NCBI GenBank assembly: GCA_016214245.1
Contig: JACROW010000047.1
Span: 1 to 16,926, forward strand
DNA length: 16,926 nucleotides
From: Candidatus Omnitrophota bacterium
GTDB taxonomy: Bacteria > Omnitrophota > Gorgyraeia > 2-01-FULL-45-10
Direction of reading: 5' to 3'
Shown in pieces: positions 1 through 7,835 of this stretch (positions within the stretch are counted from its first letter, which is position 1; each line of letters starts with the position of its first letter). A program made the position numbers and the translations under genes. Under the pieces are notes generated by a model. That model was given only the letters and a program-made list of their open reading frames with translations, had not been told where the DNA came from and made no database searches.

Positions 1-88
1 TGGCGTCCCGCTTGAATTGGCAAGGGAGTGTATGCGCGTGGCCGCTCATAAAATCCCGTTTCGAACGAGATTCATCACAAGGACCTAA
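1..88 (+). CDS. rplP: 50S ribosomal protein L16, C-terminal end (partial)
   Basis: Only the last 28 codons are present, read from nucleotide 2 to the TAA at 86-88; the start lies upstream of the window. The translation contains LARECMRVAAHKIPFRTRF, which matches the conserved end of bacterial L16 (the ARE..R.AAHKLP..T.F pattern). L16 is a large-subunit protein near the peptidyl-transferase centre and the A-site tRNA elbow. Its position directly before rpmC is the standard S10-operon order. It is truncated by the window edge, not by a break in the gene. Confidence 0.93.
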   Translation, partial: GVPLELARECMRVAAHKIPFRTRFITRT

Positions 89-94
89 AAGCTT

Positions 95-292
95 ATGATA
101 AAAGCCAACGAACTACGCAATATGACTATCGATGAGATAAGGCAAAAAACAGAATCTCTTAAGAAAGAGCTTTTCAGCGCGAGGACCGAGGCCTTGTCCG
201 GGAGGATAGAGAAACCGCACAGGATAAGCGACATCAGGAAGGACATCGCGAGGTGCGAGACCATTATGAAGGAGAAGGCGAATGCCAGATGA
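95..292 (+). CDS. rpmC: 50S ribosomal protein L29
   Basis: This 65-residue protein has the usual L29 length and pattern: an N-terminal ELR.MT.DEI segment and a two-helix coiled-coil-like body, then the conserved ..[14 protein letters not shown] stretch near residues 46-60. L29 sits at the polypeptide exit of the large subunit, next to L23, where nascent-chain factors dock. The ATG lies 6 nt after the rplP stop, and an AAGGA-like site at 79-83 lies inside the end of rplP. The 3' end overlaps rpsQ by 11 nt, so the two genes are probably translationally coupled. Confidence 0.95.
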   Translation: MIKANELRNMTIDEIRQKTESLKKELFSARTEALSGRIEKPHRISDIRKDIARCETIMKEKANAR

Positions 293-539
293 TTTGAGGC
301 ACAAACGGAAAGAGCGTATCGGCGTTGTCGTAAGCGACAAGATGGACAAGACGAGGACCGTGAGGGTAGATTGGGTCACGCACCATCCGGTTTATAAGAA
401 GATACTCCGGCGGGAAACTAAGTTTAAGGTCCACGACGAGAAGAATATCGCGAAGGCAGGAGACACGGTAAGGATCCAGGAGACGAGGCCCATCTCCAAG
501 ACGAAACGGTGGAGATTGGTAGAGGTCATAAAAAAATAG
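282..539 (+). CDS. rpsQ: 30S ribosomal protein S17
   Basis: The 85-residue product is a full-length S17 of the OB-fold type. Visible family segments are [11 protein letters not shown] at residues 14-24, the HP.Y.K..RR strand near 35-43, VHDEKN.A..GDTVRI in the middle, and the very conserved [16 protein letters not shown] at the end. S17 binds 16S rRNA early in 30S assembly. The ATG at 282 is supported by a GGAGAAGG-type ribosome site at 271-278, inside rpmC, with which it overlaps by 11 nt in another frame. Confidence 0.96.
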   Translation: MPDDLRHKRKERIGVVVSDKMDKTRTVRVDWVTHHPVYKKILRRETKFKVHDEKNIAKAGDTVRIQETRPISKTKRWRLVEVIKK

Positions 540-550
540 ATAGCGTATTT

Positions 551-919
551 ATGGTCAGAATGAGAACGATATTGGATGTGGCTGATAACACCGGTGCAAG
601 GCGCGCATCCTGCATAGGCGTCATAGGAAGGGGAAACAGACGATATGCCGATATAGGCGATATCGTGACCTGCAATGTAAAAGAGGCGACACCGGACGCG
701 ATAGTGAAAGAGCATGAAGTGGTGAGGGCCGTCGTAGTGAGGACAGCGTTTCCGATCAAAAGGCCTGACGGCAGTATCCTAAGATTTGACAGGAACGCGG
801 TCGTCATAATCGACAACCAGCTCAACCCGCGCGGGACGAGGGTATTCGGCCCCGTTGCGAGAGAGCTTCGAGATAAGAATTTTATGAAGATAATTTCGTT
901 AGCGCCTGAAGTGATATAG
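551..919 (+). CDS. rplN: 50S ribosomal protein L14
   Basis: I place the start at the ATG at 551, giving 122 residues, the standard L14 length. It begins [16 protein letters not shown], matching the family opening. A longer frame runs back to 509, but that part overlaps rpsQ and has no family similarity. Later family segments include RRYA.IGDI, the AVVVRT strand, RPDGS..RFD.NA.V and [13 protein letters not shown]14 lies at the subunit interface and contacts the 30S subunit. There is no clear Shine-Dalgarno sequence in the 20 nt before 551, so expression may rely on readthrough of ribosomes from rpsQ, which ends 11 nt upstream. Confidence 0.95.
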   Translation: MVRMRTILDVADNTGARRASCIGVIGRGNRRYADIGDIVTCNVKEATPDAIVKEHEVVRAVVVRTAFPIKRPDGSILRFDRNAVVIIDNQLNPRGTRVFGPVARELRDKNFMKIISLAPEVI

Positions 920-928
920 AGGTAAAAG

Positions 929-1240
929 GTGAATAAGGTAAAGAAGAATGATACAGTATACGTTTTAGCGGGCAGGGATAAAGGCAAGACCGGCAGGGTA
1001 TTCATGGTCTTTCCGGAAAAGGACCGGGCATTAGTCGAAGGGATAAACTATGTCAAGAGGCACACGCGGAAGACTCAAGCCGACCAACAGGGAGGGATCA
1101 TTCAAAAAGAAAGCCCGATTCACATATCAAATGTCGCCCTTTTTTGTAAGACCTGTAAAAAGCCGGCATCCGTTGGGATAAATATTTTAGCGGACGGGAC
1201 GAAGTCGCGGTATTGTAAAAGATGTAGCGAGGCTATTTAA
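929..1240 (+). CDS. rplX: 50S ribosomal protein L24, zinc-ribbon form
   Basis: The 103-residue product opens with a KOW domain (residues 3-35, with GRDKGKTGRV) and the family strand EGIN..K.H, followed by QGGII.KE.PIH.SNV. The C-terminal part keeps two CxxC pairs, Cys73/Cys76 and Cys96/Cys99, which form a zinc ribbon that many bacterial L24 proteins have lost. L24 binds the 5' domain of 23S rRNA and starts 50S assembly. The start is a GTG at 929, chosen because an AGAGG ribosome site at 918-922 precedes it at normal spacing and the KOW domain begins at once. Confidence 0.95.
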   Translation: MNKVKKNDTVYVLAGRDKGKTGRVFMVFPEKDRALVEGINYVKRHTRKTQADQQGGIIQKESPIHISNVALFCKTCKKPASVGINILADGTKSRYCKRCSEAI

Positions 1241-1247
1241 TTAATTT

Positions 1248-1796
1248 ATGGCAACACCTAGATTACTCGAGAGATATAGAAACGAGATTGTGCCTGAACT
1301 GGCGAAGAGATTCAATTATAAGAATAGATTAGAGGCCCCAAGGCTCGATAAGATAGTTGTAAATATCGGCCTGGGTGAGGCGACCCAGGACATAAAATTG
1401 TTGGAGGCAGCCCAGCACGAGCTCGCTCTCATAACCGGCCAGAAGCCTGTTGTCACGAGGGCAAAAAAGGCCATCGCGAATTTCAAGATAAAGAAGAACT
1501 CGGCCATAGGCTGCAAGGTCACGTTGAGAAGGGCGATGATGTATGAGTTTCTGGACAGGCTCATCTCAATAGCGATCCCGAGGATAAGAGATTTCAGGGG
1601 CCTTGCCCCTGATTCCTTTGACGACAGAGGAAATTACTCATTCGGCCTGAATGAGCAGATGATATTTACGGAGGTCGATCTGGATAAAGTGATGAAGACG
1701 CATGGCATGGATATAACGATAGTTACCAACGCGAAGACGAAGGAGGAGGCATTCGAGCTCCTAAAGCTATTGGGCATGCCTTTTACAAAAAGATAG
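1248..1796 (+). CDS. rplE: 50S ribosomal protein L5
   Basis: The protein has 182 residues, normal for L5, which binds 5S rRNA and contacts the P-site tRNA. Family landmarks in order are LLERY..E..P.L near the start, the APRL.KIVVN.GLG strand, TGQKP..T.AKK.IA.FK, the IPRIRDFRG segment near residues 108-116, and the C-terminal FTEVD.DK....GMDI.I.T.A.T..EA.ELL...G.PF end. The ATG at 1248 lies 8 nt after rplX, and its ribosome site is weak (GAGGC at 1229-1233, far away), which suggests coupling to rplX. Nothing is missing compared with the family. Confidence 0.96.
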   Translation: MATPRLLERYRNEIVPELAKRFNYKNRLEAPRLDKIVVNIGLGEATQDIKLLEAAQHELALITGQKPVVTRAKKAIANFKIKKNSAIGCKVTLRRAMMYEFLDRLISIAIPRIRDFRGLAPDSFDDRGNYSFGLNEQMIFTEVDLDKVMKTHGMDITIVTNAKTKEEAFELLKLLGMPFTKR

Positions 1797-1814
1797 GAGA
1801 GTTCGCGAAAGAAG

Positions 1815-2000
1815 ATGGCGAAACAGTCGCTCATAATAAAATCACAAAGGCCTCCGAAATTTAAGGCCAGACGTCATAATAGATGCAAGCTCTGCGGCAG
1901 GCCCCGCGGGTACTTACGAAGGTTTCAGCTTTGCAGAATCTGCTTCAGAGAGCTGGCATCGCGGGGAGAGATACCAGGCGTGGTGAAGGCAAGCTGGTAG
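1815..2000 (+). CDS. rpsN: 30S ribosomal protein S14, zinc-binding short form (type Z)
   Basis: At 61 residues this is the short, zinc-binding type of S14 found in many Gram-positive and deep-branching bacteria, as opposed to the roughly 100-residue zinc-free type. Cys24 and Cys27 (CKLC) and Cys40 and Cys43 (CRIC) form the zinc site. [18 protein letters not shown] is the signature core, and the end GVVKASW is typical. S14 joins late in assembly of the 30S head. The ATG at 1815 is followed at once by the conserved MAKQSLI start. It is the last gene before the 79-nt hairpin-bearing gap. Confidence 0.97.
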   Translation: MAKQSLIIKSQRPPKFKARRHNRCKLCGRPRGYLRRFQLCRICFRELASRGEIPGVVKASW

Positions 2001-2014
2001 CGGAAACGACGGTA

Positions 2015-2049
2015 ACAACTTACGTCAGCCTTCGGCTTCCGTAAGTTGT
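2015..2049 (+). promoter_or_regulatory. Perfect 10-bp stem hairpin in the rpsN-rpsH gap
   Basis: ACAACTTACG at 2015-2024 pairs without mismatch with CGTAAGTTGT at 2040-2049. Inside the 15-nt loop, AGCC (2027-2030) can pair with GGCT (2034-2037), giving a two-storey stem-loop. No T tract follows, so it does not look like an intrinsic terminator. It sits in the only real gap (2001-2079) of the ribosomal unit, 30 nt before the start codon of the S8 gene. S8 is the known translational repressor of the spc operon in Escherichia coli, where its target lies near rplE. The hairpin could be an RNA control site or an mRNA processing site. The structure is seen; the role is guesswork. Confidence 0.6.
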
Positions 2050-2079
2050 GGGCTCATTTAAGAAGGAGAGATTGGATAG

Positions 2080-2478
2080 ATGGCAGTGACCGACACAGTA
2101 GCGGATGCGCTCACTATAATCCGGAACGCGAGCTCCGCAAAAAAAGATGTCGCTGAAGTGAAGAATTCACGGCTTACGGAAGCGATCTTGAAGATATTGA
2201 AAAAAGAGAAGTTCATATCGAATTATAAAGAGATAAAAGATTCAAAACAGGGAATCTTACGGGTATATCTTAGATATGGACAAGACGGCTCTCCGGCTAT
2301 CCTCGGGATAAAACGGGTATCAAAGCCGGGATTGAGAATCTATAAAAAAGCGGATTCTCTTCCAAAGGTATATGGCGGGTTGGGGGTGGCTGTCATTTCA
2401 ACCTCCAAGGGATTGATGACAGACGCCGAAGCGCGCGAAAAAAAGGCTGGCGGCGAAGTCATCTGTTATATATGGTGA
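2080..2478 (+). CDS. rpsH: 30S ribosomal protein S8
   Basis: The 132-residue protein has the normal S8 length. It shows the N-terminal DTVADALTIIRNA segment, the SRLTEAIL.IL..E.FI helix, the middle KRVSKPGLRIYK strand, and the C-terminal signature G.GVAVISTSKG.MT..EAR....GGEV.CYIW. S8 binds helix 21 of 16S rRNA, organises the central domain and, in E. coli, represses its own operon. It has one of the best ribosome sites in the window (AAGGAG at 2063-2068), consistent with independent initiation after the hairpin-bearing gap. Confidence 0.97.
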   Translation: MAVTDTVADALTIIRNASSAKKDVAEVKNSRLTEAILKILKKEKFISNYKEIKDSKQGILRVYLRYGQDGSPAILGIKRVSKPGLRIYKKADSLPKVYGGLGVAVISTSKGLMTDAEAREKKAGGEVICYIW

Positions 2479-2489
2479 GGACGATATAG

Positions 2490-3047
2490 ATGTCAAGGAT
2501 AGGAAAGAAGGCAATAGAGATACCGGCTGGCGTCAAGGTCAATATTTCCGGAACGACTATAACTGTTGAAGGGCCGAAGGGAAGTTTGAGCTACACCGCA
2601 TCGGAACGCTTCAAGGTTGAGACGAAGGATAACAAAATTTCTGTAACCCGGCCTTCCGACGAAAAACAGGATAAGGCAACGCATGGTTTAATAAGGAGCC
2701 TCATCAATAATATGGTCATAGGCGTTACAAGAGGCTATGTAAAGGAGCTCGAGATTTCAGGTGTGGGGTTCAAGGCACAGGTGCAGGGCAAGGTCCTGAA
2801 TCTGCAGCTGAGCTATACGCATCCGATAAACTATAACATCCCGGAGGGCATAACGGTAGAAACTCCGAAGGCGAATCTCATCACCGTAAAGGGCATAGAC
2901 AAGATGAAGGTTGGAGAGGTTGCTGCAGAGATAAGGGAATTTTATAGGCCTGAGCCCTATAAAGGAAAGGGCATAAAATATGCCGGCGAATATGTAAGGC
3001 GAAAGGCAGGCAAGGCTGTAGCCGGCGCCGGCGCGCCCGGCACATAA
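2490..3047 (+). CDS. rplF: 50S ribosomal protein L6
   Basis: This 185-residue protein is a complete two-domain L6. It opens MSRIGKKAIEIPAGV, continues VEGPKGSL, and carries the repeat-boundary segment LINNM..GVT.GY.K.LEI.GVGF.A, then the family C-terminal signature EIREFYRPEPYKGKGIKYAGE. L6 lies near the sarcin-ricin loop and the factor-binding site. The tail (residues about 173-185) is an Ala/Gly-rich AGKAVAGAGAPGT stretch whose DNA contains the 12-nt palindrome GCCGGCGCCGGC at 3021-3032, probably a result of the Ala/Gly codons. The ATG at 2490 has a GAGGAC ribosome site. Confidence 0.96.
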   Translation: MSRIGKKAIEIPAGVKVNISGTTITVEGPKGSLSYTASERFKVETKDNKISVTRPSDEKQDKATHGLIRSLINNMVIGVTRGYVKELEISGVGFKAQVQGKVLNLQLSYTHPINYNIPEGITVETPKANLITVKGIDKMKVGEVAAEIREFYRPEPYKGKGIKYAGEYVRRKAGKAVAGAGAPGT

Positions 3048-3062
3048 GAGGCTCGAAAATCC

Positions 3063-3431
3063 ATGAAGAGATGGATAAGGTTAAAGGGCAGGGAAAGAAG
3101 GCGTAAGATCATAAGAAAGAAGATCCACGGATCTACCGATACGCCCAGATTGAACGTATATAGAAGCCTTAAACACATCCATGCCCAGCTTATAGATGAT
3201 TCAAAAGGAGAGACGGTCCTTTCGTTATCGACAAATTCTCCTGATCTGAAAGAAAGAGTTAAGAATGATGGCGGCAATATTAAGGGCGCCGGCCTAGTGG
3301 GAGAAGCGCTGGCCGATTTATGTAAAAAGAAGGGTATAAAAAAGGTGGTATTCGATAGAGCGGGTTATCATTATCACGGACGGGTGAAGGCATTAGCAGA
3401 GGCAGCACGTAAAGGCGGATTGGAATTTTAA
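3063..3431 (+). CDS. rplR: 50S ribosomal protein L18
   Basis: The 122-residue protein is a full-length L18, which binds 5S rRNA with L5 to form the central protuberance. The N-terminal third is very basic ([15 protein letters not shown]). Family segments follow: [16 protein letters not shown] near residues 27-46, the G.LV.E.LA..C...[24 protein letters not shown] end. The start at 3063 is the only ATG that gives the family opening, and it follows rplF by 15 nt with a weak GAGG site at about 3049. Confidence 0.96.
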   Translation: MKRWIRLKGRERRRKIIRKKIHGSTDTPRLNVYRSLKHIHAQLIDDSKGETVLSLSTNSPDLKERVKNDGGNIKGAGLVGEALADLCKKKGIKKVVFDRAGYHYHGRVKALAEAARKGGLEF

Positions 3432-3446
3432 CGAAACGAGGAAGCA

Positions 3447-4310
3447 GTGCGAGATATTAAAAAGGAAAATAAAGATGAAGGTTTCATAGAGAAGGTCGTG
3501 AGCATAAAGAGGGTCGCGAAGGTCGTGAAAGGCGGCCGCAGGTTTTCCTTCAACGCGCTCGTTGTGGCAGGCGATGGCAACGGTACGGTTGGCCTTGGTT
3601 TTGGAAAGGCAAACGAGGTATCTGACGCCATACGGAAGGGCCTGAATGACGCAAAGAAGAATTTTTTCAAAGTCCCGATAAAAGGGACGACGATTCCACA
3701 CGAGATAATCGGCCATTTCAAGGCCGCAAAGGTGCTTTTAAAACCGGCAAGCGAGGGCACTGGCGTAATCGCAGGCGGGGCTGTCAGGGCACTATGCGAG
3801 GCGAGCGGCATAAAAGATATACTGACAAAAAGTTTAGGCTCCGACGCCGCCTTGAATGTATCAAAGGCAGCGATAGACGGGCTGAAGCACCTGCGGACCG
3901 AGAGGGCATTGTCCAGAGAGTCGTGCAGGGGACGCAAGGGCGCATTGAAGCGCTCAGGAAGGACTACGAGGCCGGGTTTTGAGGGCGGCCAGATGCCGCT
4001 CATCAGACGCATCCCTAAAAGGGGATTCAACTGTCCGTTTCGAAATATTTATCAAATAGTCAATCTCGATTCCCTAAATCGGTTTAAAGCGAATTCAACA
4101 GTGGGGCCGGATGATTTTAAAAACGCGGGTTTGATCGGCACTGAAAAGGGGATGGTTAAAATTTTGGGTGATGGAAAATTGACCAAGGTCCTGACGGTGA
4201 AGGCGCATAAGATTTCCGGAAGCGCTAAACGAAAGATAGAAGAGGCTGGATCGCGGTTCGAGCCGATTCAACCGGGAGTCCAAACAGGAGCCCAAAAGAC
4301 AGATGCTTGA
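3447..4310 (+). CDS. rpsE-rplO: Fused S5-L15 reading frame (rpsE joined to N-truncated rplO)
   Basis: One uninterrupted 287-residue frame carries two ribosomal proteins. Residues 1 to about 152 are S5: [15 protein letters not shown], the [16 protein letters not shown] dsRNA-binding core, [12 protein letters not shown] and the [10 protein letters not shown] helix. From about residue 159 the protein is L15: [12 protein letters not shown], then the signature [20 protein letters not shown] (residues 175-194), then the normal C-terminal domain. Compared with E. coli proteins, roughly the last 10-15 residues of S5 and the first 30 of L15 are absent, along with any intergenic DNA and rpmD. The start is a GTG at 3447 with a GAGGAAG site. 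The end overlaps secY by 8 nt. The loss is in frame. It could be a true deletion or an assembly error. L15 normally threads its N-terminus into 23S rRNA, so a real fusion would be functionally surprising. Confidence 0.85.
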   Translation: MRDIKKENKDEGFIEKVVSIKRVAKVVKGGRRFSFNALVVAGDGNGTVGLGFGKANEVSDAIRKGLNDAKKNFFKVPIKGTTIPHEIIGHFKAAKVLLKPASEGTGVIAGGAVRALCEASGIKDILTKSLGSDAALNVSKAAIDGLKHLRTERALSRESCRGRKGALKRSGRTTRPGFEGGQMPLIRRIPKRGFNCPFRNIYQIVNLDSLNRFKANSTVGPDDFKNAGLIGTEKGMVKILGDGKLTKVLTVKAHKISGSAKRKIEEAGSRFEPIQPGVQTGAQKTDA

Positions 4311-5649
4311 AGCTTTTGTAACTATATTAAAGATACCGGACTTACGCAAGAAGGTCCTCTTTACGTTCGGTCTAATCGCCGTTTACAGGATAGGCACCTA
4401 TATCCCTACACCCGGCATAGACGGCGCAAAATTGGCGCAGTTCTTCGCCAACCTGGCGAGAAGCCAGGGAGGGGCGTTGTTCGGCATAATGAACATGTTC
4501 TCCGGAGGCGCCATATCGAGACTCACTATATTTGCGCTTGGGATAATGCCTTATATATCCGCCTCTATAATACTTCAGCTTCTGACGGCTGTGATACCGG
4601 CGCTTGAAAGGCTTGCGAAAGAAGGCGAGGTTGGCCACAAGAAGATCATACAGTATACGAGGTACGGGACGATAATATTGTCTGTCATTCAATCTTTCTT
4701 CATAGCATTATGGCTGGAGAATCCAGCAAGATTTCAAGGGCTCGAGATCGTCCAGTTTCCGGGCTGGTCCTTCAGGATATTGACGGTCATAACCTTAACC
4801 AGCGGAACCGCATTTATAATGTGGCTTGGCGAACAGATCCAGGAATACGGCATAGGCAATGGAATGTCTTTGATAATAACCGCCGGTATAGTGTCGAGGA
4901 TACCGACGGCGCTCTATCAGTTATACGCCTTATTCTCTCCTTTTGCCCCAGAGAAAGCGCAGCTTGATCCGTTCACGCTCATACTTATGGTTGTCATGCT
5001 CATCGCGGTCGTTGTTGCTGTTATAGTCGTGACTCAAGGGCAGAGAAAGATCCCGATACAATACGCCAAGCGCGTCGTCGGAAGAAAGGTCTATGGCGGC
5101 CAATCGACGTTTTTGCCTTTAAGCGTCAACCAGGCAGGCGTCATACCCATAATATTTGCCCAAAGCATAATACTTTTTCCCGCAACTATAGCGGGTTTTA
5201 TCCCGAGCCATGGCTTCCAAAAGTTTGCCCAGATGCTTACAAGAGGAGAATGGGTATATAACAGCTTGTATGCGCTCATGATAATGTTCTTCTCATATTT
5301 TTACACAGCGATAACGTTCAATCCGATTGACATAGCAGACAATATGAAGAAATACGGGGGGTTCGTCCCGGGGATAAGGCCGGGCAGACAGACCGCAGAA
5401 TACATGGACTTCATAATGACGAGGATAACATTTCCAGGCGCGATATTTTTAGCAGTCATTGCAGTACTGCCAAGCATAATATCCGGATGGCTCAAGATTC
5501 CGTATCTTGTGGCAAGTTTCTTCGGCGGGACAGGGCTTTTGATAATAGTCGGCGTCATGCTGGATACGATGAAACAGATCGAGTCGCATCTTTTGATGAG
5601 GCACTACGAAGGATTCATGACGAGGGGCAGGCTTAAAGCCCGTCGGTGA
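4303..5649 (+). CDS. secY: Protein translocase subunit SecY
   Basis: This 448-residue membrane protein is the channel of the SecYEG translocon, which exports unfolded proteins through, or inserts them into, the inner membrane. About ten hydrophobic segments are visible. Family signatures include [13 protein letters not shown] near residues 28-40, [27 protein letters not shown] (plug and second membrane helix), the [13 protein letters not shown] loop and the cytoplasmic [16 protein letters not shown] loop, important for SecA and ribosome binding. The C-terminus LMRHYEGFM is normal. The ATG at 4303 overlaps the end of the S5-L15 frame by 8 nt, implying translational coupling. Length and all segments look complete. 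Confidence 0.98.
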   Translation: MLEAFVTILKIPDLRKKVLFTFGLIAVYRIGTYIPTPGIDGAKLAQFFANLARSQGGALFGIMNMFSGGAISRLTIFALGIMPYISASIILQLLTAVIPALERLAKEGEVGHKKIIQYTRYGTIILSVIQSFFIALWLENPARFQGLEIVQFPGWSFRILTVITLTSGTAFIMWLGEQIQEYGIGNGMSLIITAGIVSRIPTALYQLYALFSPFAPEKAQLDPFTLILMVVMLIAVVVAVIVVTQGQRKIPIQYAKRVVGRKVYGGQSTFLPLSVNQAGVIPIIFAQSIILFPATIAGFIPSHGFQKFAQMLTRGEWVYNSLYALMIMFFSYFYTAITFNPIDIADNMKKYGGFVPGIRPGRQTAEYMDFIMTRITFPGAIFLAVIAVLPSIISGWLKIPYLVASFFGGTGLLIIVGVMLDTMKQIESHLLMRHYEGFMTRGRLKARR

Positions 5650-5668
5650 AGAAAAGGGCGCATAAAAG

Positions 5669-6346
5669 TTGAGGCTGATACTATTAGGGCCGCCAGGCGC
5701 AGGCAAAGGCACGCAGGCGATAGTTCTTTCTAAAAAATATGGTATTCCGCACATCTCTACAGGAGATATCTTGAGGGAGGCTGTAAAAAAGGATCTGCCG
5801 TTGGGGAAGAAGGCAAGGAGTTTTATGGAAAAAGGCGAGCTCGTTCCCGACGAGATAGTGACAGGGATCATCGTCGAACGCCTGAAGATTGATGATGCCA
5901 AAAAAGGCTTCATCCTGGACGGATTTCCAAGGACCTTGAAGCAGGCGCAGGCCCTGGATGAGGCCCTGAAGAAGGAATCTATCTATATAGATCTTATCTT
6001 ATATTTTGAGACATCTCCTGAAGTCGCCATAGCGAGGCTATCCGGAAGAAGGGTCTGTAAAGTATGCGGATACAATTATCATATAAAAAATATCCCTCCT
6101 AAGAAGACGGGCATCTGCGACCAATGCGGCGGGGGACTGTTCCAAAGGCCCGATGATAAGGAAGAGACCGTAAGGAATAGGCTTAAAGTATATGAGGATC
6201 AGACAAAACCATTGGTTGATTACTATATTAAAGAAGGGATATTGAGGAAGGTCTCCGGCGACCTCGACGTTAAAGAGCTGTTCCACAGGTTCTTTCTAAG
6301 ATATTCGCCGAAGCGAAGCTGGTATGATAGTCTTAAGAAGCGATGA
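5669..6346 (+). CDS. adk: Adenylate kinase, zinc-lid form
   Basis: The 225-residue enzyme interconverts ATP + AMP and 2 ADP. It has the P-loop GPPGAGKGT (residues 8-16), the AMP-binding ISTGDILRE segment (29-37), DGFPRT (84-89), and the lid with four cysteines, Cys130/Cys133 and Cys150/Cys153, which bind zinc as in Gram-positive-type kinases. The start is TTG at 5669, chosen because MRLILLGPPG directly follows and an AAAAGGG site lies at 5652-5658. The C-terminal 15 or so residues after FFLRYSP extend slightly past the usual end and overlap map by 23 nt. Placement between secY and map is the common Gram-positive-like order. Confidence 0.97.
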   Translation: MRLILLGPPGAGKGTQAIVLSKKYGIPHISTGDILREAVKKDLPLGKKARSFMEKGELVPDEIVTGIIVERLKIDDAKKGFILDGFPRTLKQAQALDEALKKESIYIDLILYFETSPEVAIARLSGRRVCKVCGYNYHIKNIPPKKTGICDQCGGGLFQRPDDKEETVRNRLKVYEDQTKPLVDYYIKEGILRKVSGDLDVKELFHRFFLRYSPKRSWYDSLKKR

Positions 6347-7070
6347 AGAGATAGGCTCGATACGAAGAGCTGGTCAGATTGTCGCTTCAACGCTGGCTAA
6401 ACTGAAAAGATTCGCCAGGGCCGGGATCGAGACCAAAGAGCTTGACGCAATAGCGCGGGAAGAGATACTGAAAGAGAACGGCTATCCGGCCTTTAAGGAT
6501 TATAAAGGCTTCCCGGGAAATATATGCATATCCTTAAACGAGGTGGTCGTTCACGGCATACCTTCAGCGAGGCGGATTAAATCAGGCGATATAATCAGCA
6601 TAGATATCGGTGTAAAATTTAAAGACTACTTCGCTGACGCAGCCATAACGATCGGTGTAGGTCAGATCAGTCCGGAAGCCGGAAGGCTTATAGAGGCCAC
6701 TGAAAAGGCCCTCTATGCAGGGGTTGCCAACGCAAGGCCAGGCAACAGGCTCTATGATATTTCATCTGCAATTCAGAATATTGCGGAATCGAACGGGTTC
6801 AGTGTCGTGAGATCCTTTGTCGGGCACGGCATAGGATTGAGGCTTCATGAGGAGCCGGAGATACCAAATTTCGGAAAACAAGGCTCAGGGCCAAGACTGG
6901 AAAAGGGAATGGTCCTGGCGATAGAGCCCATGGTTAACACCGGCACCTATGAAGTTGAGATATTGGCCGATGGATGGACCGCTGTGACAAAGGATAGGAA
7001 ACTCTCGGCCCATTTCGAACATACTATAGCGATAAGAGACGGAGACGCCGAGATTTTAACCGAATTATGA
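6324..7070 (+). CDS. map: Methionine aminopeptidase, type I
   Basis: This 248-residue metalloenzyme removes the initiator methionine from nascent proteins. The five metal ligands of the pita-bread fold can be placed: Asp94 (ISIDIGV), Asp105 (YFADAA), His168 (GHGIG), Glu201 (AIEPM) and Glu232 (HFEHTI). His78 in VVHGIP is the conserved substrate-side histidine. The length suits the short type Ia enzyme without an N-terminal extension. The ATG at 6324 gives the family opening [10 protein letters not shown] and overlaps adk by 23 nt. The 3' end overlaps infA as ATGA. Confidence 0.98.
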   Translation: MIVLRSDEEIGSIRRAGQIVASTLAKLKRFARAGIETKELDAIAREEILKENGYPAFKDYKGFPGNICISLNEVVVHGIPSARRIKSGDIISIDIGVKFKDYFADAAITIGVGQISPEAGRLIEATEKALYAGVANARPGNRLYDISSAIQNIAESNGFSVVRSFVGHGIGLRLHEEPEIPNFGKQGSGPRLEKGMVLAIEPMVNTGTYEVEILADGWTAVTKDRKLSAHFEHTIAIRDGDAEILTEL

Positions 7071-7288
7071 GTCCTAAGGAAGAAGCGATAACAGTCGAGG
7101 GCAAGGTTTTGGAGACTCTGCCGAACGCAATGTTCAGGGTGGAGCTTCCAAACGGCCATAAGGTTCTGGCACATGTCTCAGGCAAGATGCGGATGAATTT
7201 TATAAGGATACTGCCGGGGGACACAGTCACGTTGGAGCTTTCGCCATACGACCTTTCGAGGGGAAGGATAATTCGTCGGGAGAGATGA
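7067..7288 (+). CDS. infA: Translation initiation factor IF-1
   Basis: The 73-residue protein is a single S1/OB-fold domain of typical IF-1 length. It occupies the A site of the 30S subunit during initiation. Signatures are the [17 protein letters not shown] strand, [20 protein letters not shown] and [16 protein letters not shown]. The ATG at 7067 overlaps the map stop in an ATGA, so the two are coupled, and the stop is 1 nt before the rpmJ start. Confidence 0.98.
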   Translation: MSPKEEAITVEGKVLETLPNAMFRVELPNGHKVLAHVSGKMRMNFIRILPGDTVTLELSPYDLSRGRIIRRER

Positions 7289-7289
7289 T

Positions 7290-7403
7290 ATGAAGGTGAG
7301 ATCCAGCATACGAAAGATCTGCGCAAAGTGCAAGGTCGTGCGTCGAAAAGGCACGCTTATGATAATTTGCCAGAATCCGAAACATAAACAGCGTCAGGGA
7401 TAG
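7290..7403 (+). CDS. rpmJ: 50S ribosomal protein L36, zinc form
   Basis: This 37-codon gene reads [11 protein letters not shown], then CKVVRRKG, then a [11 protein letters not shown] end. Cys11, Cys14, Cys27 and His32 form the C-C-C-H zinc site that defines the zinc-binding form of L36. The length is exactly that of the family. The ATG at 7290 follows the infA stop at once, and the TAG at 7401-7403 lies just before rpsM. L36 is the smallest large-subunit protein and sits near the L16 and 23S domain II-VI junction. The infA-rpmJ-rpsM order is standard. Confidence 0.97.
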   Translation: MKVRSSIRKICAKCKVVRRKGTLMIICQNPKHKQRQG

Positions 7404-7412
7404 GAGGGGAGA

Positions 7413-7835
7413 GTGCCGAGGATTGTGGGTGTTGATATTCCGAAAGAGAAAAGGATGGAGTTGGCGTTGACTTACCTATACGGGGTCGGCAGGACCCTCT
7501 CCAACAAGATTTTAAAAGTTGCGAATATAAGCCCTGACAAACGGGCGAAGGATTTGACCGAGGAAGAAGTGGCGAGATTATCGTCCATTCTTCAGAAGGA
7601 TTATAAGATCGAGGGCGATTTGAGGCGGGAGATGGCCGCCAATATCAAGCGCCTGAGAGATATAGGAAGTTACAGGGGCCTGCGCCATAAAAGGGGTTTG
7701 CCGGTTAGAGGGCAAAGGACAAGGACGAACGCCAGGACCAGAAAAGGGCCCAGAAAGACTGTGGGCGTCGTCAGGCAGAAGGCGGAAAGGATAAGACCAG
7801 GTGGCGGAGAAGAAAAGCAAGTTCAAAAAAAGTAA
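7413..7835 (+). CDS. rpsM: 30S ribosomal protein S13 with extended tail
   Basis: S13 sits in the 30S head, contacts 23S rRNA in an intersubunit bridge, and its tail touches the P-site tRNA. The opening [10 protein letters not shown], the [11 protein letters not shown] helix-two-turns-helix, the [20 protein letters not shown] core (residues 85-104) and [12 protein letters not shown] are all present. The protein has 140 residues against about 122-126 usually. The extra 20 residues after KGPRKTVG are a charged tail whose last part overlaps rpsK by 35 nt. The start is GTG at 7413, supported by the strong AGGAGGGG site at 7402-7409. Confidence 0.96.
   Translation: MPRIVGVDIPKEKRMELALTYLYGVGRTLSNKILKVANISPDKRAKDLTEEEVARLSSILQKDYKIEGDLRREMAANIKRLRDIGSYRGLRHKRGLPVRGQRTRTNARTRKGPRKTVGVVRQKAERIRPGGGEEKQVQKK

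Noticed and set aside
509..550. Longer L14 start at 509
   Set aside because: The added 14 residues overlap rpsQ and do not match L14; the start at 551 gives the exact family length and opening.
3021..3032. GCCGGCGCCGGC palindrome near the end of rplF
   Set aside because: It lies inside coding DNA for an Ala/Gly-rich tail, and repeated GCC/GGC codons explain it; no T tract or second copy was seen.
3794..3982. A 62-codon plus-strand frame overlapping the S5-L15 join, considered as a source of the missing L15 N-terminus
   Set aside because: Its translation does not resemble the L15 N-terminal GRG.GSG.GKT pattern, and neither do the other frames at the join, so the missing part is truly not in the sequence.
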